Positions 18,427 to 26,625 of a DNA stretch of 64,000 nucleotides are shown here, piece by piece. How positions within the stretch are numbered: position 1 is the first letter of the stretch; each line of letters opens with the position of its first letter. Made by a program: the position numbers and the translations under genes. This DNA is from Klebsiella pneumoniae (lineage in GTDB: Bacteria > Pseudomonadota > Gammaproteobacteria > Enterobacterales > Enterobacteriaceae), in the NCBI RefSeq assembly GCF_000742135.1, contig NZ_KN046818.1:3849447-3913446 (forward strand), read 5' to 3'. The notes under the pieces are model-generated. The model was not told where the DNA came from, did no database searches, and saw only the letters and a list, made by a program, of their open reading frames with translations.

Positions 18427-18981
18427 TTATTCCTGCATAATGGTAAACCTGGCGGTCGCATTGCCGTCGCCAGCTTCGGCGTTGTCTTTATCCCAGGTAT
18501 AGTAGTAGGCTTTCAGGTTGAAGGTACCGGTGCCATCGGCATTGACCGTAATACGCGGGTCGACGTTGGGATCGAAAGGTTTATCGAGCGTGACCGGGGT
18601 ATTATTGCGGTCGGTTAGCTTAATGCCGACTTTTTTAGCTGTAGGATTACCCGCATCGAGAGCCAGTACGTTAGTGATAGGCGCCTCGTTGGCTGAAGCA
18701 CCGTCGAGCACAATATAGTACGTGCCCTCGTCACAATCTTTGACGCTAATATTGACCCCAACTTCTGGCCCGGTGCCATTGGTATCATTTTTTAATTTAG
18801 ACAGCGGAACAGCGCCCATCTTAACTTCAATGAGACCCTTCTCATTGCCGCTTGCCAGTTTGCAACTTGAGTTGACAATTGTACCTGAAAAATACAGCGT
18901 ACCGTCCGCCGCGGCGGCATAGTGTGAGGTCAAGCCGACGAGTGCCATTGCCAGGCAAAGTGATTTCATTTTCATAGCCAA
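18427..18981 (-). CDS. Major fimbrial subunit, operon 2
   Basis: This 184-residue pilin has a signal peptide (about 1-24, HYAAAAD), the donor-strand region LYFSGTIVNSSCKLASG, a second cysteine in VKDCDEGTYY, and a C-terminal strand ending TARFTIMQE. The residue before the C-terminal Gln-Glu differs from the usual penultimate Tyr. It is the first structural gene of operon 2 and should form the shaft. Confidence 0.88.
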   Translation of the reverse strand: MAMKMKSLCLAMALVGLTSHYAAAADGTLYFSGTIVNSSCKLASGNEKGLIEVKMGAVPLSKLKNDTNGTGPEVGVNISVKDCDEGTYYIVLDGASANEAPITNVLALDAGNPTAKKVGIKLTDRNNTPVTLDKPFDPNVDPRITVNADGTGTFNLKAYYYTWDKDNAEAGDGNATARFTIMQE

Positions 18982-19078
18982 TTCCTTCTGTTGTGACCCA
19001 GGGAAGCTAATAGCCAGGCATACTCATTGACGCTGCATAAGCCGTTAGCTCTGTTGTTGTGATAGCCATAAAGCGAAC

Positions 19079-19696
19079 TTATCCCCCCTCCAGGGAGTGC
19101 AGGAAATGATACAGGCCTGCAATATTGCGTACATTGAGTTTCTGGTAGATGTTTCTCCGATAGTGACTGATCATCATATTGCTAAGGTCGGTGGCCTGAG
19201 CAATTTTCTTATTATTTAAACCTGAGATGATATAGGGGAGAAGAGAGTCCTCCTGTTTCGTAAGTTTAATATTGACACAACTGTCCAGCGAGCTAATTGA
19301 TTTTCTGAACACTTTAATACAGCGGTGATCAGACGCATTCTGTAAGTATTTCTGCAGCCGTTGGGTAACATCTATATAATCAAGCACGATCGTCGAAATA
19401 GAGTTTATAATAATGTTTTCGACTGGATCGGCAAGAATCTCACTTTTAACGACAAAAACGATATCGCCATGAATGATCTTTTTTTTACGATAGAGCAGTG
19501 CGGCTAGTTGTTGAATGTCCGGGTGGCTATAGTCCACGATAATGGTTCTGGCTATGGTTAGACTTTTATCATTCACGTCAGAAATATTATCCAGAAACAA
19601 TGTTTGACTATACCGACGTTGAGCACTCATGGTCATGTTAACCAGAGACCGGATGCCGTTAATAAAAAATTTATTGGCGGAAATGATAATAATCAT
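19079..19696 (-). CDS. LuxR-type HTH regulator at the head of fimbrial operon 2
   Basis: This 205-residue protein has a C-terminal LuxR/FixJ-type HTH (about 140-200; LTKQEDSLLPYIISGLNNKKIAQATDL, then a recognition helix in MISHYRRNIYQKLNV). The N-terminal part resembles a degenerate receiver-like domain without an obvious phospho-acceptor site. The start at 19696 has an AAGGAAA ribosome-binding site; an open frame extends 28 residues further but lacks one. It lies 97 bases upstream of the pilin gene on the same strand, like FimZ- or EcpR-type local regulators. The gene is A+T rich compared with its neighbours. Confidence 0.8.
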   Translation of the reverse strand: MIIIISANKFFINGIRSLVNMTMSAQRRYSQTLFLDNISDVNDKSLTIARTIIVDYSHPDIQQLAALLYRKKKIIHGDIVFVVKSEILADPVENIIINSISTIVLDYIDVTQRLQKYLQNASDHRCIKVFRKSISSLDSCVNIKLTKQEDSLLPYIISGLNNKKIAQATDLSNMMISHYRRNIYQKLNVRNIAGLYHFLHSLEGG

Positions 19697-20136
19697 AATG
19701 TATTTCCTTATACACTGCTTCTGTAACCAAGTATTACTGCTGGAGAGGAGGGGAGTAAATAAGATGATAAGCAGGATCATTAGAAAAATCCTAACGAAAG
19801 TTGTTGCATGAAGTGTTTTTACTTATTAATCAGGAGGTTATAATTTAATATTCAACTATTAACGCATAAGAGGAAGGTAAAAAAAAAGATAATAAATAAT
19901 ATATTAAACGTATGGCCAGGAATAAAATATGAATGCGCTGCGGGGCATTTTACTGAAAGTCAAAACAACCAGCAAGCTCACAGCGAGAAAGAGGATTAAT
20001 TAACGTTTTGCCCCACGTCGGGTTGTATGTCCCGGTGTTTAAAAATAGGATGAATGCCCTGGCTCGCGCGGCGGATACTGTGACTGATGCGGCCGGTCAC
20101 TCTGGCATGAAAAACGATAACTTTAAGGATGGCGAA
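19697..20136. other. A+T-rich divergent intergenic region
   Basis: These 440 bases lie between the divergent regulator gene and the periplasmic-protein gene. They include long A+T-rich stretches (about 19815-19930) likely to hold the promoter of fimbrial operon 2. An open frame enters from 20008 in phase with the next gene, but it lacks a ribosome-binding site or signal peptide. No repeat or RNA gene was recognised. Confidence 0.5.
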
Positions 20137-20898
20137 ATGAGACTGACGGTGGGGCTGGCGCTGACGCTGGCGATAATGACCTGCGGCGCCCAGGCGCGCG
20201 ATATGCAATCCATCGAGCACAGCGGTGAACTGAAGGTGGGCGTGCCGGGCGATTACGCGCCGCTGGCGTTTCGCAATGCCGCCGGCGAACTGCAGGGCTA
20301 TGACGTGGACATGGCCCGCGATCTCGGGCGCACGCTCGGACTCAAGGTGAGCTTCGTCTACACCAGCTGGCCCGCGCTCGCCGCCGATCTGCAGGCGGAC
20401 AAGTTTGATATTGCGATGGGTGGGGTTACCGAGACCCCGGCGCGGGCGCAAGCCTTCGCCCTCAGCCATCCGGTGGTGGCGAACGGAAAAATCGCCTTAG
20501 CCAACTGCCAGGCCGCCCCGCGGCTCGGTTCGCTGGAAAAAATTGACCGTCCGGACGTGAAAGTGATCGTCAACCCTGGCGGCACAAACCAGAGTTTTGT
20601 CGATGAACACATCAAGCAGGCGCAAATTATTCGCGTGCAGAACAATGTCGATAACCTGCAGGCGCTGCGGCAGAAAACGGCCGATATGATGGTGACCGAT
20701 CTGATTGAAGGCGACTATTACCAGAGCAAAGAGCCCGGCGTGTTCTGCGTTGCCAACGAAACGCCATTCGCCGGCACCGCCAGCAACAAGGTGTATATGA
20801 TGAGTAAAGATAACCCGGCGCTGCTGAAGAAAGTGAATCAGTGGCTGGATAGCCAGGACAAAGAGGTTCTCAAACGGAAGTGGAAAATTCGCGGTTAA
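20137..20898 (+). CDS. Periplasmic cyclohexadienyl dehydratase-like protein (PheC family)
   Basis: This 253-residue protein has a signal peptide (about 1-20, GAQAR) and the type II periplasmic-binding fold. Its closest remembered relative is PheC of Pseudomonas aeruginosa, which converts prephenate to phenylpyruvate and arogenate to phenylalanine. Shared features are GDYAPL near residue 38, TSWPALAADL with W78, DIAMGGV (91-97), the NPGGTN loop with N151 (146-151), and TDLIEGDYY with E191. By alignment these match the PheC residues Trp60, Asn133 and the general acid Glu173. One pocket phenylalanine of PheC appears as leucine here. A pure amino-acid-binding role is the alternative. No transporter gene adjoins it. 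The start at 20137 has an AAGGA site. Confidence 0.75.
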   Translation: MRLTVGLALTLAIMTCGAQARDMQSIEHSGELKVGVPGDYAPLAFRNAAGELQGYDVDMARDLGRTLGLKVSFVYTSWPALAADLQADKFDIAMGGVTETPARAQAFALSHPVVANGKIALANCQAAPRLGSLEKIDRPDVKVIVNPGGTNQSFVDEHIKQAQIIRVQNNVDNLQALRQKTADMMVTDLIEGDYYQSKEPGVFCVANETPFAGTASNKVYMMSKDNPALLKKVNQWLDSQDKEVLKRKWKIRG

Positions 20899-20956
20899 CC
20901 GTGGACGATAGCCACCGCCGGCAGATATGTCCGGCGGTGGCTATCGTCCACGGTTA
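20896..20956. repeat. 26-bp perfect inverted repeat spanning two stop codons
   Basis: The arms at 20896-20921 and 20931-20956 are perfect complements with a 9-base loop (CAGATATGT). The first bases of each arm are the TAA stop codons of the two convergent genes, so the element fills the whole gap between them. Lack of a T-run argues against a simple intrinsic terminator; it would give both transcripts a very stable 3' hairpin. Confidence 0.9.
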
Positions 20957-21574
20957 GCGCTGCGGCGACAGCGCCTGTCGCGCCAGACCGCGAAAGTAGC
21001 AGGCGTAGCCCAGGGTGGCGGTCAGACACAGCATATAGCCAAACGACTCGCTGCCTTCCTCGACCGTATTTTTTACCACCCGGGCGTAGTTCTCTTCCAG
21101 CACGGCGTACCACAGGCCGTGCATGCCAAACAGCCGCGAGAAGACCAGAATCGCCAGCAGGCCGCTAATCATCATCCCGTAATACGGGGTGCGGGTATAC
21201 TCCGCCAGCTGCGACAGGGTCTGACGCAGATGGCGCAACGGCAACAGCAGCGACCCCGCGGTGGCCAGCAGGGCAAACCACACCCAGCTGCCGTGGGAGA
21301 GTAAATCAAACAGGCCATCCAGTTCGCGGATCAGCATGGCGAGAAAGAAGCCGCCGATGAGGATATTGCTATAGCGCAAGTGGGCATATTTCCGCGCCAG
21401 CAGCAGATGAACCAGCACGATAACGGCCAGCACGCTCTCCTGGACCACTTCGGTGAGCGACACCTCCGGGATGTCGTTGCCAAACACCCGAATATCTACC
21501 CACAGGCAGAGTACCGCGAGGGCGGCCGCGACCGCCGCGCCGAAAAAGAAAAGCAAGCTTCGTAACAGAGACAT
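20954..21574 (-). CDS. Predicted six-helix inner-membrane protein of unknown function
   Basis: This protein of about 206 residues contains roughly six hydrophobic helices (for example SLLRSLLFFFGAAVAAALAV at the start, SVLAVIVLVHLLLA, GLLAILVFSRLFGM, YMLCLTATLGYACYF) joined by short loops. No catalytic motif or family was recognised. An acidic-aromatic segment, LEENYARVVKNTVEEGSESF, lies between the last two helices. The start is unsure: GTG codons at 21583 and 21580 also precede the ATG at 21574. It is convergent with the PheC-like gene. Confidence 0.7.
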   Translation of the reverse strand: MSLLRSLLFFFGAAVAAALAVLCLWVDIRVFGNDIPEVSLTEVVQESVLAVIVLVHLLLARKYAHLRYSNILIGGFFLAMLIRELDGLFDLLSHGSWVWFALLATAGSLLLPLRHLRQTLSQLAEYTRTPYYGMMISGLLAILVFSRLFGMHGLWYAVLEENYARVVKNTVEEGSESFGYMLCLTATLGYACYFRGLARQALSPQR

Positions 21575-21696
21575 TAACACCACAACTTATGCTTAAAACA
21601 AATATCATAAGTTCTGGGAATACATGTTCCTGTTCACTTTGTGCGACTTTGCGGCTGTTTTTTAACATTTTGCGCTTTTTAGCGCCCGGGAAGGCG

Positions 21697-21718
21697 GCAG
21701 GGGAGGGGGCTCCCCTGC
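21697..21718 (-). terminator. Terminator-like hairpin at the end of the guanidino operon
   Basis: GCAGGGGAG (21697-21705) and CTCCCCTGC (21710-21718) form a 9-bp perfect stem with a four-base loop just after the SDR stop. A second small hairpin (GCGCT/AGCGC around 21672-21685) follows. There is no strong T-run on the minus strand. Confidence 0.55.
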
Positions 21719-21729
21719 ATAAAGGGGAT

Positions 21730-22524
21730 TCAGAGAATATCATCCACCACGCCGCCATCGACGCGCAGCGCGGCGCCGGAGGTGGCTGACGCCTGCGGCG
21801 AGCAGACGTAGACCACCATATTGGCGACCTCTGCCACCGAGGCCGCCCGCTGGATCACCGAGCTCGGACGATGGGTCATAACAAACGCTTTCGCCAGTTC
21901 CTCCAGCGACTGGCCGGTTTTCGCCACGTCGTCTTTCAGCATCTCGGCAAAGCCGTCGGAAATCGTCGGCCCCGGCAGTACGCTGTTAACGGTCACTCCG
22001 CTGCCGGCGACATATTTCGCCAGGCCGCGGGCCAGCGACAGCTGCGCGGTCTTGGTGACGCCATAATGGATCATGTCCGCCGGGATATTGCGCGCCGATT
22101 CTGAGGAGATAAACACCACCCGCCCCCAGCCTTTACTGACCATCGCCGGGAGCAGCCCCCGTGACAGGCGTACGCCGGACATGACGTTGGTCTGCCAGTA
22201 GTTGTCCCATGTCGCGTCGTCGGTGGCGTAGAAATCCTGCGGGCCATAGATCCCGGCGTTATTGACCAGAATATCGACGCCGTTCACCGCCCGCAGCAGC
22301 TGCGCTGCGCCGTCGGCGTCGCTGAGGTCGGCGATGGCGGGTCGCGCCTTCGCGCCCGACACCTCATTTTGCAGACGAGCGATGGCGGCGTTCACGCTCT
22401 GCTCACTGCGCCCGTTAAGGATGATCTCTGCGCCGCTCTCCGCCAGGCCTTTGGCGATGGCGAAGCCAATACCCGCCGTGGAGGCGGTGACCAGCGCGAC
22501 TTTTCCCGCTAAATCAATTTTCAT
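21730..22524 (-). CDS. Short-chain dehydrogenase/reductase (SDR)
   Basis: This 264-residue classical SDR has the cofactor motif TASTAGIGFA (about 14-23), NNAG (about 88-91), a catalytic Ser in VFISSESA and the YGVTK active site (Y-x-x-x-K, about 154-158). It is the last gene of the eight-gene operon, 60 bases after the hydroxyacid dehydrogenase gene. It probably oxidises or reduces a hydroxy or keto intermediate; the substrate cannot be deduced. Confidence 0.88.
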   Translation of the reverse strand: MKIDLAGKVALVTASTAGIGFAIAKGLAESGAEIILNGRSEQSVNAAIARLQNEVSGAKARPAIADLSDADGAAQLLRAVNGVDILVNNAGIYGPQDFYATDDATWDNYWQTNVMSGVRLSRGLLPAMVSKGWGRVVFISSESARNIPADMIHYGVTKTAQLSLARGLAKYVAGSGVTVNSVLPGPTISDGFAEMLKDDVAKTGQSLEELAKAFVMTHRPSSVIQRAASVAEVANMVVYVCSPQASATSGAALRVDGGVVDDIL

Positions 22525-22584
22525 GTTCCTGCCTTCTGGTTGTGGATCTCCTATTAAGCGTAGCAGCGGCGATATAGCCGGGGA

Positions 22585-23517
22585 TCAGTAACCGGCGTGC
22601 TTATTGACCAGGTTCTTCAGCGGCAGCCCGCGGCGCTGGCGCTGAATGTTCTCCAGCAGCTGGCGGGCGATCACCTCGGCAGAGGCCGCAGAGGCCATAT
22701 GTGGGGTGATGACCACCTGCGGATGGCGCCACAGCGGATCGTCCGCCGGCAATGGCTCCTGCGGGAAGACGTCGAGCACCGCCCCGGCGAGCTGGCCGCT
22801 CTCCAGCGCCGCCAGCACATCCTCATTGACCATATGCTCCCCGCGGCCGCAATTGATCAACACCGCCCCGGCGGGTAGCCGGCTGAACAGCGGCGCGGCG
22901 AGGATACCCCGGGTCTGCGCGGTGAGCGGCAGGAGGTTAATCAGCCCGTCAAGCGACCCAAGAAAGTGGTCGAGCGCCTCCTCGCCGCGATAGCAGGTGA
23001 CGCCAGCCAGCTGCTTTTCACTGCGCGACCAGCCGGAGACCCGATAGCCGAGGCGGGCCAGCTGGTCGGCGATATAGCCGCCAATTTCGCCGAGCCCCAT
23101 AATGCCGATATGGAAGTCGGCGGCGGCGCGCTGGGGATAGAGCTTCCAGGTTTGGGTTCGCTGGTGGGCCAGCGCCCGGTCGAAATGGCGCTGAAACCAC
23201 AGGACGCTCCACAGGGCATATTCGAACATGCCGTGGCGAAAATCTTCATCGATCACCCGGCACAGCGGGATCTCGCTGGCGAACAGCGCGGGCGGCAGAT
23301 GATCGACCCCGGCGGACGCGGCCTGGATCAGCTTCAGCCCCGGCGAACGGGTCAACAGCTGCGGGTCCGGGAACCAGCAGCTGGCGTACTGGGCGTCGCG
23401 CGCCGCCTGGTTATGGGGCAGAAGCGCCGTGACGTCGGGAAACTGCTGCAGGGCGGCGCAGATATCGCGGGCGAAATCCGCGTCGTTACAATCCACCACG
23501 ATAGTGATATCAGACAT
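22585..23517 (-). CDS. D-2-hydroxyacid dehydrogenase (GhrA-like)
   Basis: This 310-residue NAD(P)-dependent dehydrogenase belongs to the glyoxylate/hydroxypyruvate reductase group. The Rossmann motif is GLGEIGGYIAD (about 140), followed by INCGRGEHMVNEDVL with the substrate Arg, the catalytic Glu in FPQEPLP, and the catalytic His in TPHMAS. It interconverts a 2-hydroxy acid and a 2-oxo acid. It lies 5 bases after the aldolase gene, which suggests their products are shared. Confidence 0.88.
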   Translation of the reverse strand: MSDITIVVDCNDADFARDICAALQQFPDVTALLPHNQAARDAQYASCWFPDPQLLTRSPGLKLIQAASAGVDHLPPALFASEIPLCRVIDEDFRHGMFEYALWSVLWFQRHFDRALAHQRTQTWKLYPQRAAADFHIGIMGLGEIGGYIADQLARLGYRVSGWSRSEKQLAGVTCYRGEEALDHFLGSLDGLINLLPLTAQTRGILAAPLFSRLPAGAVLINCGRGEHMVNEDVLAALESGQLAGAVLDVFPQEPLPADDPLWRHPQVVITPHMASAASAEVIARQLLENIQRQRRGLPLKNLVNKHAGY

Positions 23518-23522
23518 AGGCG

Positions 23523-24251
23523 TTAGTCTTTGTAAGAGGTATCGAGACGGTCAAGACGGCGCAGCCACGCCTGCCAGACCTGTTGACGTTCATGCTCCAC
23601 GCCCATCAGCTGCTCGCAGGCGTGCTGGCTGAGGTGCGGAGCGATGGTGTGGATCGGGCTGAGGGCCGCCAGCTGGGCGGCGGCCATCTGGATCTCGCAG
23701 GCGCGGTTCAGGTAGTACATGATGTAAAACGCGTCAGCCACGGTGCGGCCCACCGACAGCAGGCCGTGGCTCTGCAGGATCATGGCGATATTATTCCCCA
23801 GCGAGCGCTGGATGCGCGCCCGTTCGTCGAGGTCAAAGGCCACCCCTTCATAGGGATGGTAGCCGACGCGCTGGTAAAATTCGGTGCTGATCTGGTTGAG
23901 CTGCAGCAGGCCGTCCTCGCAGGCGGCCACCGCCATTCCCGGCAGCGTATGGGTGTGGATCACGCAGTGGGCGTCTTCCCGGGCCATATGCACCGCGCTA
24001 TGGATGGTAAAGCCCGCCGAGTTAGCCGGCGCGTCGCCCGCTACGACCTTGCCCTGCATATCCACTACGATCAGGTTGCTGGCGGTGACTTCGTCAAACA
24101 TCATGCCGAAGGGATTAATTAAAAAACGCGGCTCGCCGTCGCCGGGCAGGCGCACGGAGAAGTGAGTGTAGAGGGTATCCTCCCAGCCGAACAGCGCCGC
24201 CAGCCGGTAGGCGGCGGCCAGCTGCTGGCGCAGGTGTTGCTCAGTTGCCAT
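23523..24251 (-). CDS. Class II aldolase/adducin-family protein
   Basis: This 242-residue protein resembles fuculose-phosphate-type aldolases. Zinc ligands appear as the pair in CVIHTHTLPG (about 95-100) and a third His in ILQSHGLLSVG (about 160). Family members make or break a carbon-carbon bond next to a carbonyl, or decarboxylate. It starts one base after the transporter stop, so it is translationally coupled. Substrate unknown; a retro-aldol step on a hydroxylated intermediate would suit the gene context. Confidence 0.87.
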   Translation of the reverse strand: MATEQHLRQQLAAAYRLAALFGWEDTLYTHFSVRLPGDGEPRFLINPFGMMFDEVTASNLIVVDMQGKVVAGDAPANSAGFTIHSAVHMAREDAHCVIHTHTLPGMAVAACEDGLLQLNQISTEFYQRVGYHPYEGVAFDLDERARIQRSLGNNIAMILQSHGLLSVGRTVADAFYIMYYLNRACEIQMAAAQLAALSPIHTIAPHLSQHACEQLMGVEHERQQVWQAWLRRLDRLDTSYKD

Positions 24252-25772
24252 TTAGCGTACTCCCATAAATTCACGGATTCGTTGCAGAGAAGGCGCCTCC
24301 AGCGGGCTGCGGATCACCTGCGGGGCGATATCGGCCTGCACCACGCCGTTCTCCATCAGCACCACGCGGTCGGAAATCGACAGGGCGAAGTCCATCTCGT
24401 GAGTGACAATCAGCATGGTCATACCTTCGCGGGCCAGCGACTGAATGACCTTCAGCACTTCGCCTACCAGCTCGGGATCCAGCGCCGAGGTCGGTTCGTC
24501 AAACAGCATGATGTCCGGCTTCAGCGCCAGCGCCCGGGCGATCGCCACGCGCTGCTGCTGGCCGCCGGAGAGCTGTCCGGGGTACTTGTGGGCATGGGCC
24601 AGCAGGCCGACGCGGTCGAGCAGCGCCAGGGCCTGCTCGCGGGCGACCGGCTGGTCCAGCAGCTGGTGATAGCGCGGGGCCAGCATCACGTTGTCGAGCA
24701 CCGTGCGGTGGGGGAACAGGTTGAAGCTCTGGAAGACCATGCCGATGCGCCGTACCCCGGCGCGCATCTGGCGTTTGTCGACGATGGCTCCGCCCTTAAG
24801 ATAGTCCTCGCCGTAGAGAATGATCTCCCCGCCATCAAGGCTTTCGAGGGCGTTGATGGTGCGGATCAGGGTGGTTTTGCCGGAGCCGGACGGGCCGATG
24901 ATGCTGATCACCTCCCCGTTCTCCACCTGCAGATCGATGCCTTTCAGCACCTCATGCTGCCCCCAGGATTTGCGAATGCCCCGCAGATCGAGCGCCGGCG
25001 GCGCGCCGTTGACGGCCGGGGTGTTGCTCTCTTCGCTCAGCGCCGGCAGGCTCTGGCGCAGCGCCTGGCATTCCGCCTCGCTGAGGGTTTGCGGACGCTT
25101 ACGCTGAATATCGAGACGATTTTCCAGCGCCCGGAACAGCCAGGTGAAGACGGTAACCACCATCACGTAGTACACCGCTACCGCCAGCAGGGTCTCCATC
25201 ACAAGGAAATTCTGCGCATACAAGCGCTGGCCGGTGAGCAGCAGCTCGGGTAAGGAGACCACCGACAGAATCGAGCTCAGCTTAATGATGGTGATGTATT
25301 CATTGATCAGCGTCGGTAGCGAGATGCGAAACGCCTGAGGGATCACAATCAGCCGCTGGATGCCGATAAAGCTGAAGCTCAGCGCATGGCCTGCCTCGCT
25401 CTGCCCCTTGGCCACCGACAGCAGCCCGCCGCGGTGGATCTCCGCCATATAGGCCGCCTCGGTGACGGTCATCGACACCAGCCCGGCGATAAACGGCACC
25501 CCGAGCAGCGGCTGGGTCACCGGAAACAACTGCGGCAGGTTGTAGACAAACACCAGCAGCACCATCAGCGGCACGCTGCGAAAAAACCAGATATAGAGTT
25601 CGACGGGGATCTTGACCCAGCGCGGCGCCGAGAGCTTCCCGCAGGCTAACAGAAAACCGACCACCAGGCCGATCCCCCAGGACAAGGTGCTGATTACGAT
25701 GACGGTCACGCACGCCTGCCAGAATGCCCCAATGCTAAACAATGAAAAAAAGTATCCCCAATCGAACGCCAT
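24252..25772 (-). CDS. Polar amino acid ABC transporter, fused permease and ATPase
   Basis: This 506-residue single-chain transporter subunit joins an N-terminal HisM/GlnP-type permease (about 1-230, five helices, with the coupling loop around [20 protein letters not shown]) to a C-terminal GlnQ-type ATPase (about 260-506) with Walker [10 protein letters not shown], signature LSGGQQQR, Walker [13 protein letters not shown] and the switch His in IVTHEMDF. Most polar amino acid importers keep these as separate genes, so the fusion is notable. Only one permease half is present, so a homodimer is expected. It works with the binding protein encoded just upstream. Confidence 0.92.
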   Translation of the reverse strand: MAFDWGYFFSLFSIGAFWQACVTVIVISTLSWGIGLVVGFLLACGKLSAPRWVKIPVELYIWFFRSVPLMVLLVFVYNLPQLFPVTQPLLGVPFIAGLVSMTVTEAAYMAEIHRGGLLSVAKGQSEAGHALSFSFIGIQRLIVIPQAFRISLPTLINEYITIIKLSSILSVVSLPELLLTGQRLYAQNFLVMETLLAVAVYYVMVVTVFTWLFRALENRLDIQRKRPQTLSEAECQALRQSLPALSEESNTPAVNGAPPALDLRGIRKSWGQHEVLKGIDLQVENGEVISIIGPSGSGKTTLIRTINALESLDGGEIILYGEDYLKGGAIVDKRQMRAGVRRIGMVFQSFNLFPHRTVLDNVMLAPRYHQLLDQPVAREQALALLDRVGLLAHAHKYPGQLSGGQQQRVAIARALALKPDIMLFDEPTSALDPELVGEVLKVIQSLAREGMTMLIVTHEMDFALSISDRVVLMENGVVQADIAPQVIRSPLEAPSLQRIREFMGVR

Positions 25773-25802
25773 ACTGACTCCTGTTGCGCAGTGCTTATTG
25801 TC

Positions 25803-26609
25803 TTAATCGATGCTTTCTAAGTTGTATTTTTTGATCAACGCGGCATATTGGCCGTTGGCCTTCAGCGTGGCCAGGGTGGCCTTGATCGCCTCCGCCAGCT
25901 CGGTGTTGCCTTTGGCTACGTAGATCCCCAGCGGCAGCGGGTAGACCAGGCGCGTAGAGCTTATCGCCAGGCGGCCGCGGCTCTTGTCGACAATGATCTG
26001 CGCTGCCGGGGCAATCTCAAGCTGAGCGCCGATGTTCTTCGACAGCAGCGCCTGGGAGGCTTCCGGCGCCGTCGGGAACTCCTGAATGGTGATGGCCGGT
26101 TTGCCGTTTTTCAGGCACCACTCATCGGAGTGTTTTTTCAGGCTGGTCACCCAGGTGGTGCCCGCCTGCAGACCGACCTTCACACCGCACAGCTCATCTT
26201 CGGTTTTCGGCTGCACCGCGCCGCCCTTCAGGGCGATGATCGACGCGCCGGAGAGGGCGTAAGGGATGGCGTCGGCCTGTTTCTGGCGCTCCGGCGTCAC
26301 GTACATCCCGGAGATCACCGCGTCATATTTCTTGCCGATGCCGAGGATCAGGCTGGTGAACTTGGTGTCGATCAGCTGCGGTTTGGCCTGCAGATGTTGG
26401 GCGATCAGCGCGGCAAACTCCGGGTCGAGACCGACGATATTGTTATTGCTGTCATAGGACTCAAACGGCGGGTAGGTGACCTCCATTCCCACCTTAAAGA
26501 CGCCCTCGGTCAGCAGTTCCGCCGCCTGGGTGACAGGGGAGAAACAGGCGCTGACGGCAAGGGTAAGCGCGACATGGCGCGAGATTTTTTTCAGGGTGCT
26601 AGTCATCAT
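25803..26609 (-). CDS. Periplasmic substrate-binding protein of the ABC importer
   Basis: This 268-residue family 3 solute-binding protein has a signal peptide (about 1-29, PVTQAAE), the core GMEVTYPPFESYDSNNNIVGLD, the ligand-carboxylate region ISGMYVTPERQKQ (with Arg) and two cysteines (about 140 and 163) that may form a disulfide. It captures an amino-acid-like ligand and delivers it to the fused permease-ATPase downstream. The operon partners suggest a guanidino or related amino acid as ligand. Confidence 0.9.
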   Translation of the reverse strand: MMTSTLKKISRHVALTLAVSACFSPVTQAAELLTEGVFKVGMEVTYPPFESYDSNNNIVGLDPEFAALIAQHLQAKPQLIDTKFTSLILGIGKKYDAVISGMYVTPERQKQADAIPYALSGASIIALKGGAVQPKTEDELCGVKVGLQAGTTWVTSLKKHSDEWCLKNGKPAITIQEFPTAPEASQALLSKNIGAQLEIAPAAQIIVDKSRGRLAISSTRLVYPLPLGIYVAKGNTELAEAIKATLATLKANGQYAALIKKYNLESID

Positions 26610-26625
26610 GGATCCTCACGGGTGG

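Noticed and set aside
20008..20136. N-terminal extension of the PheC-like protein
   Set aside because: It would place the signal peptide 43 residues inside the protein and has no ribosome-binding site.
24162..25253. 363-codon plus-strand frame
   Set aside because: Antisense to the fused ABC transporter gene, which has all ATPase motifs.
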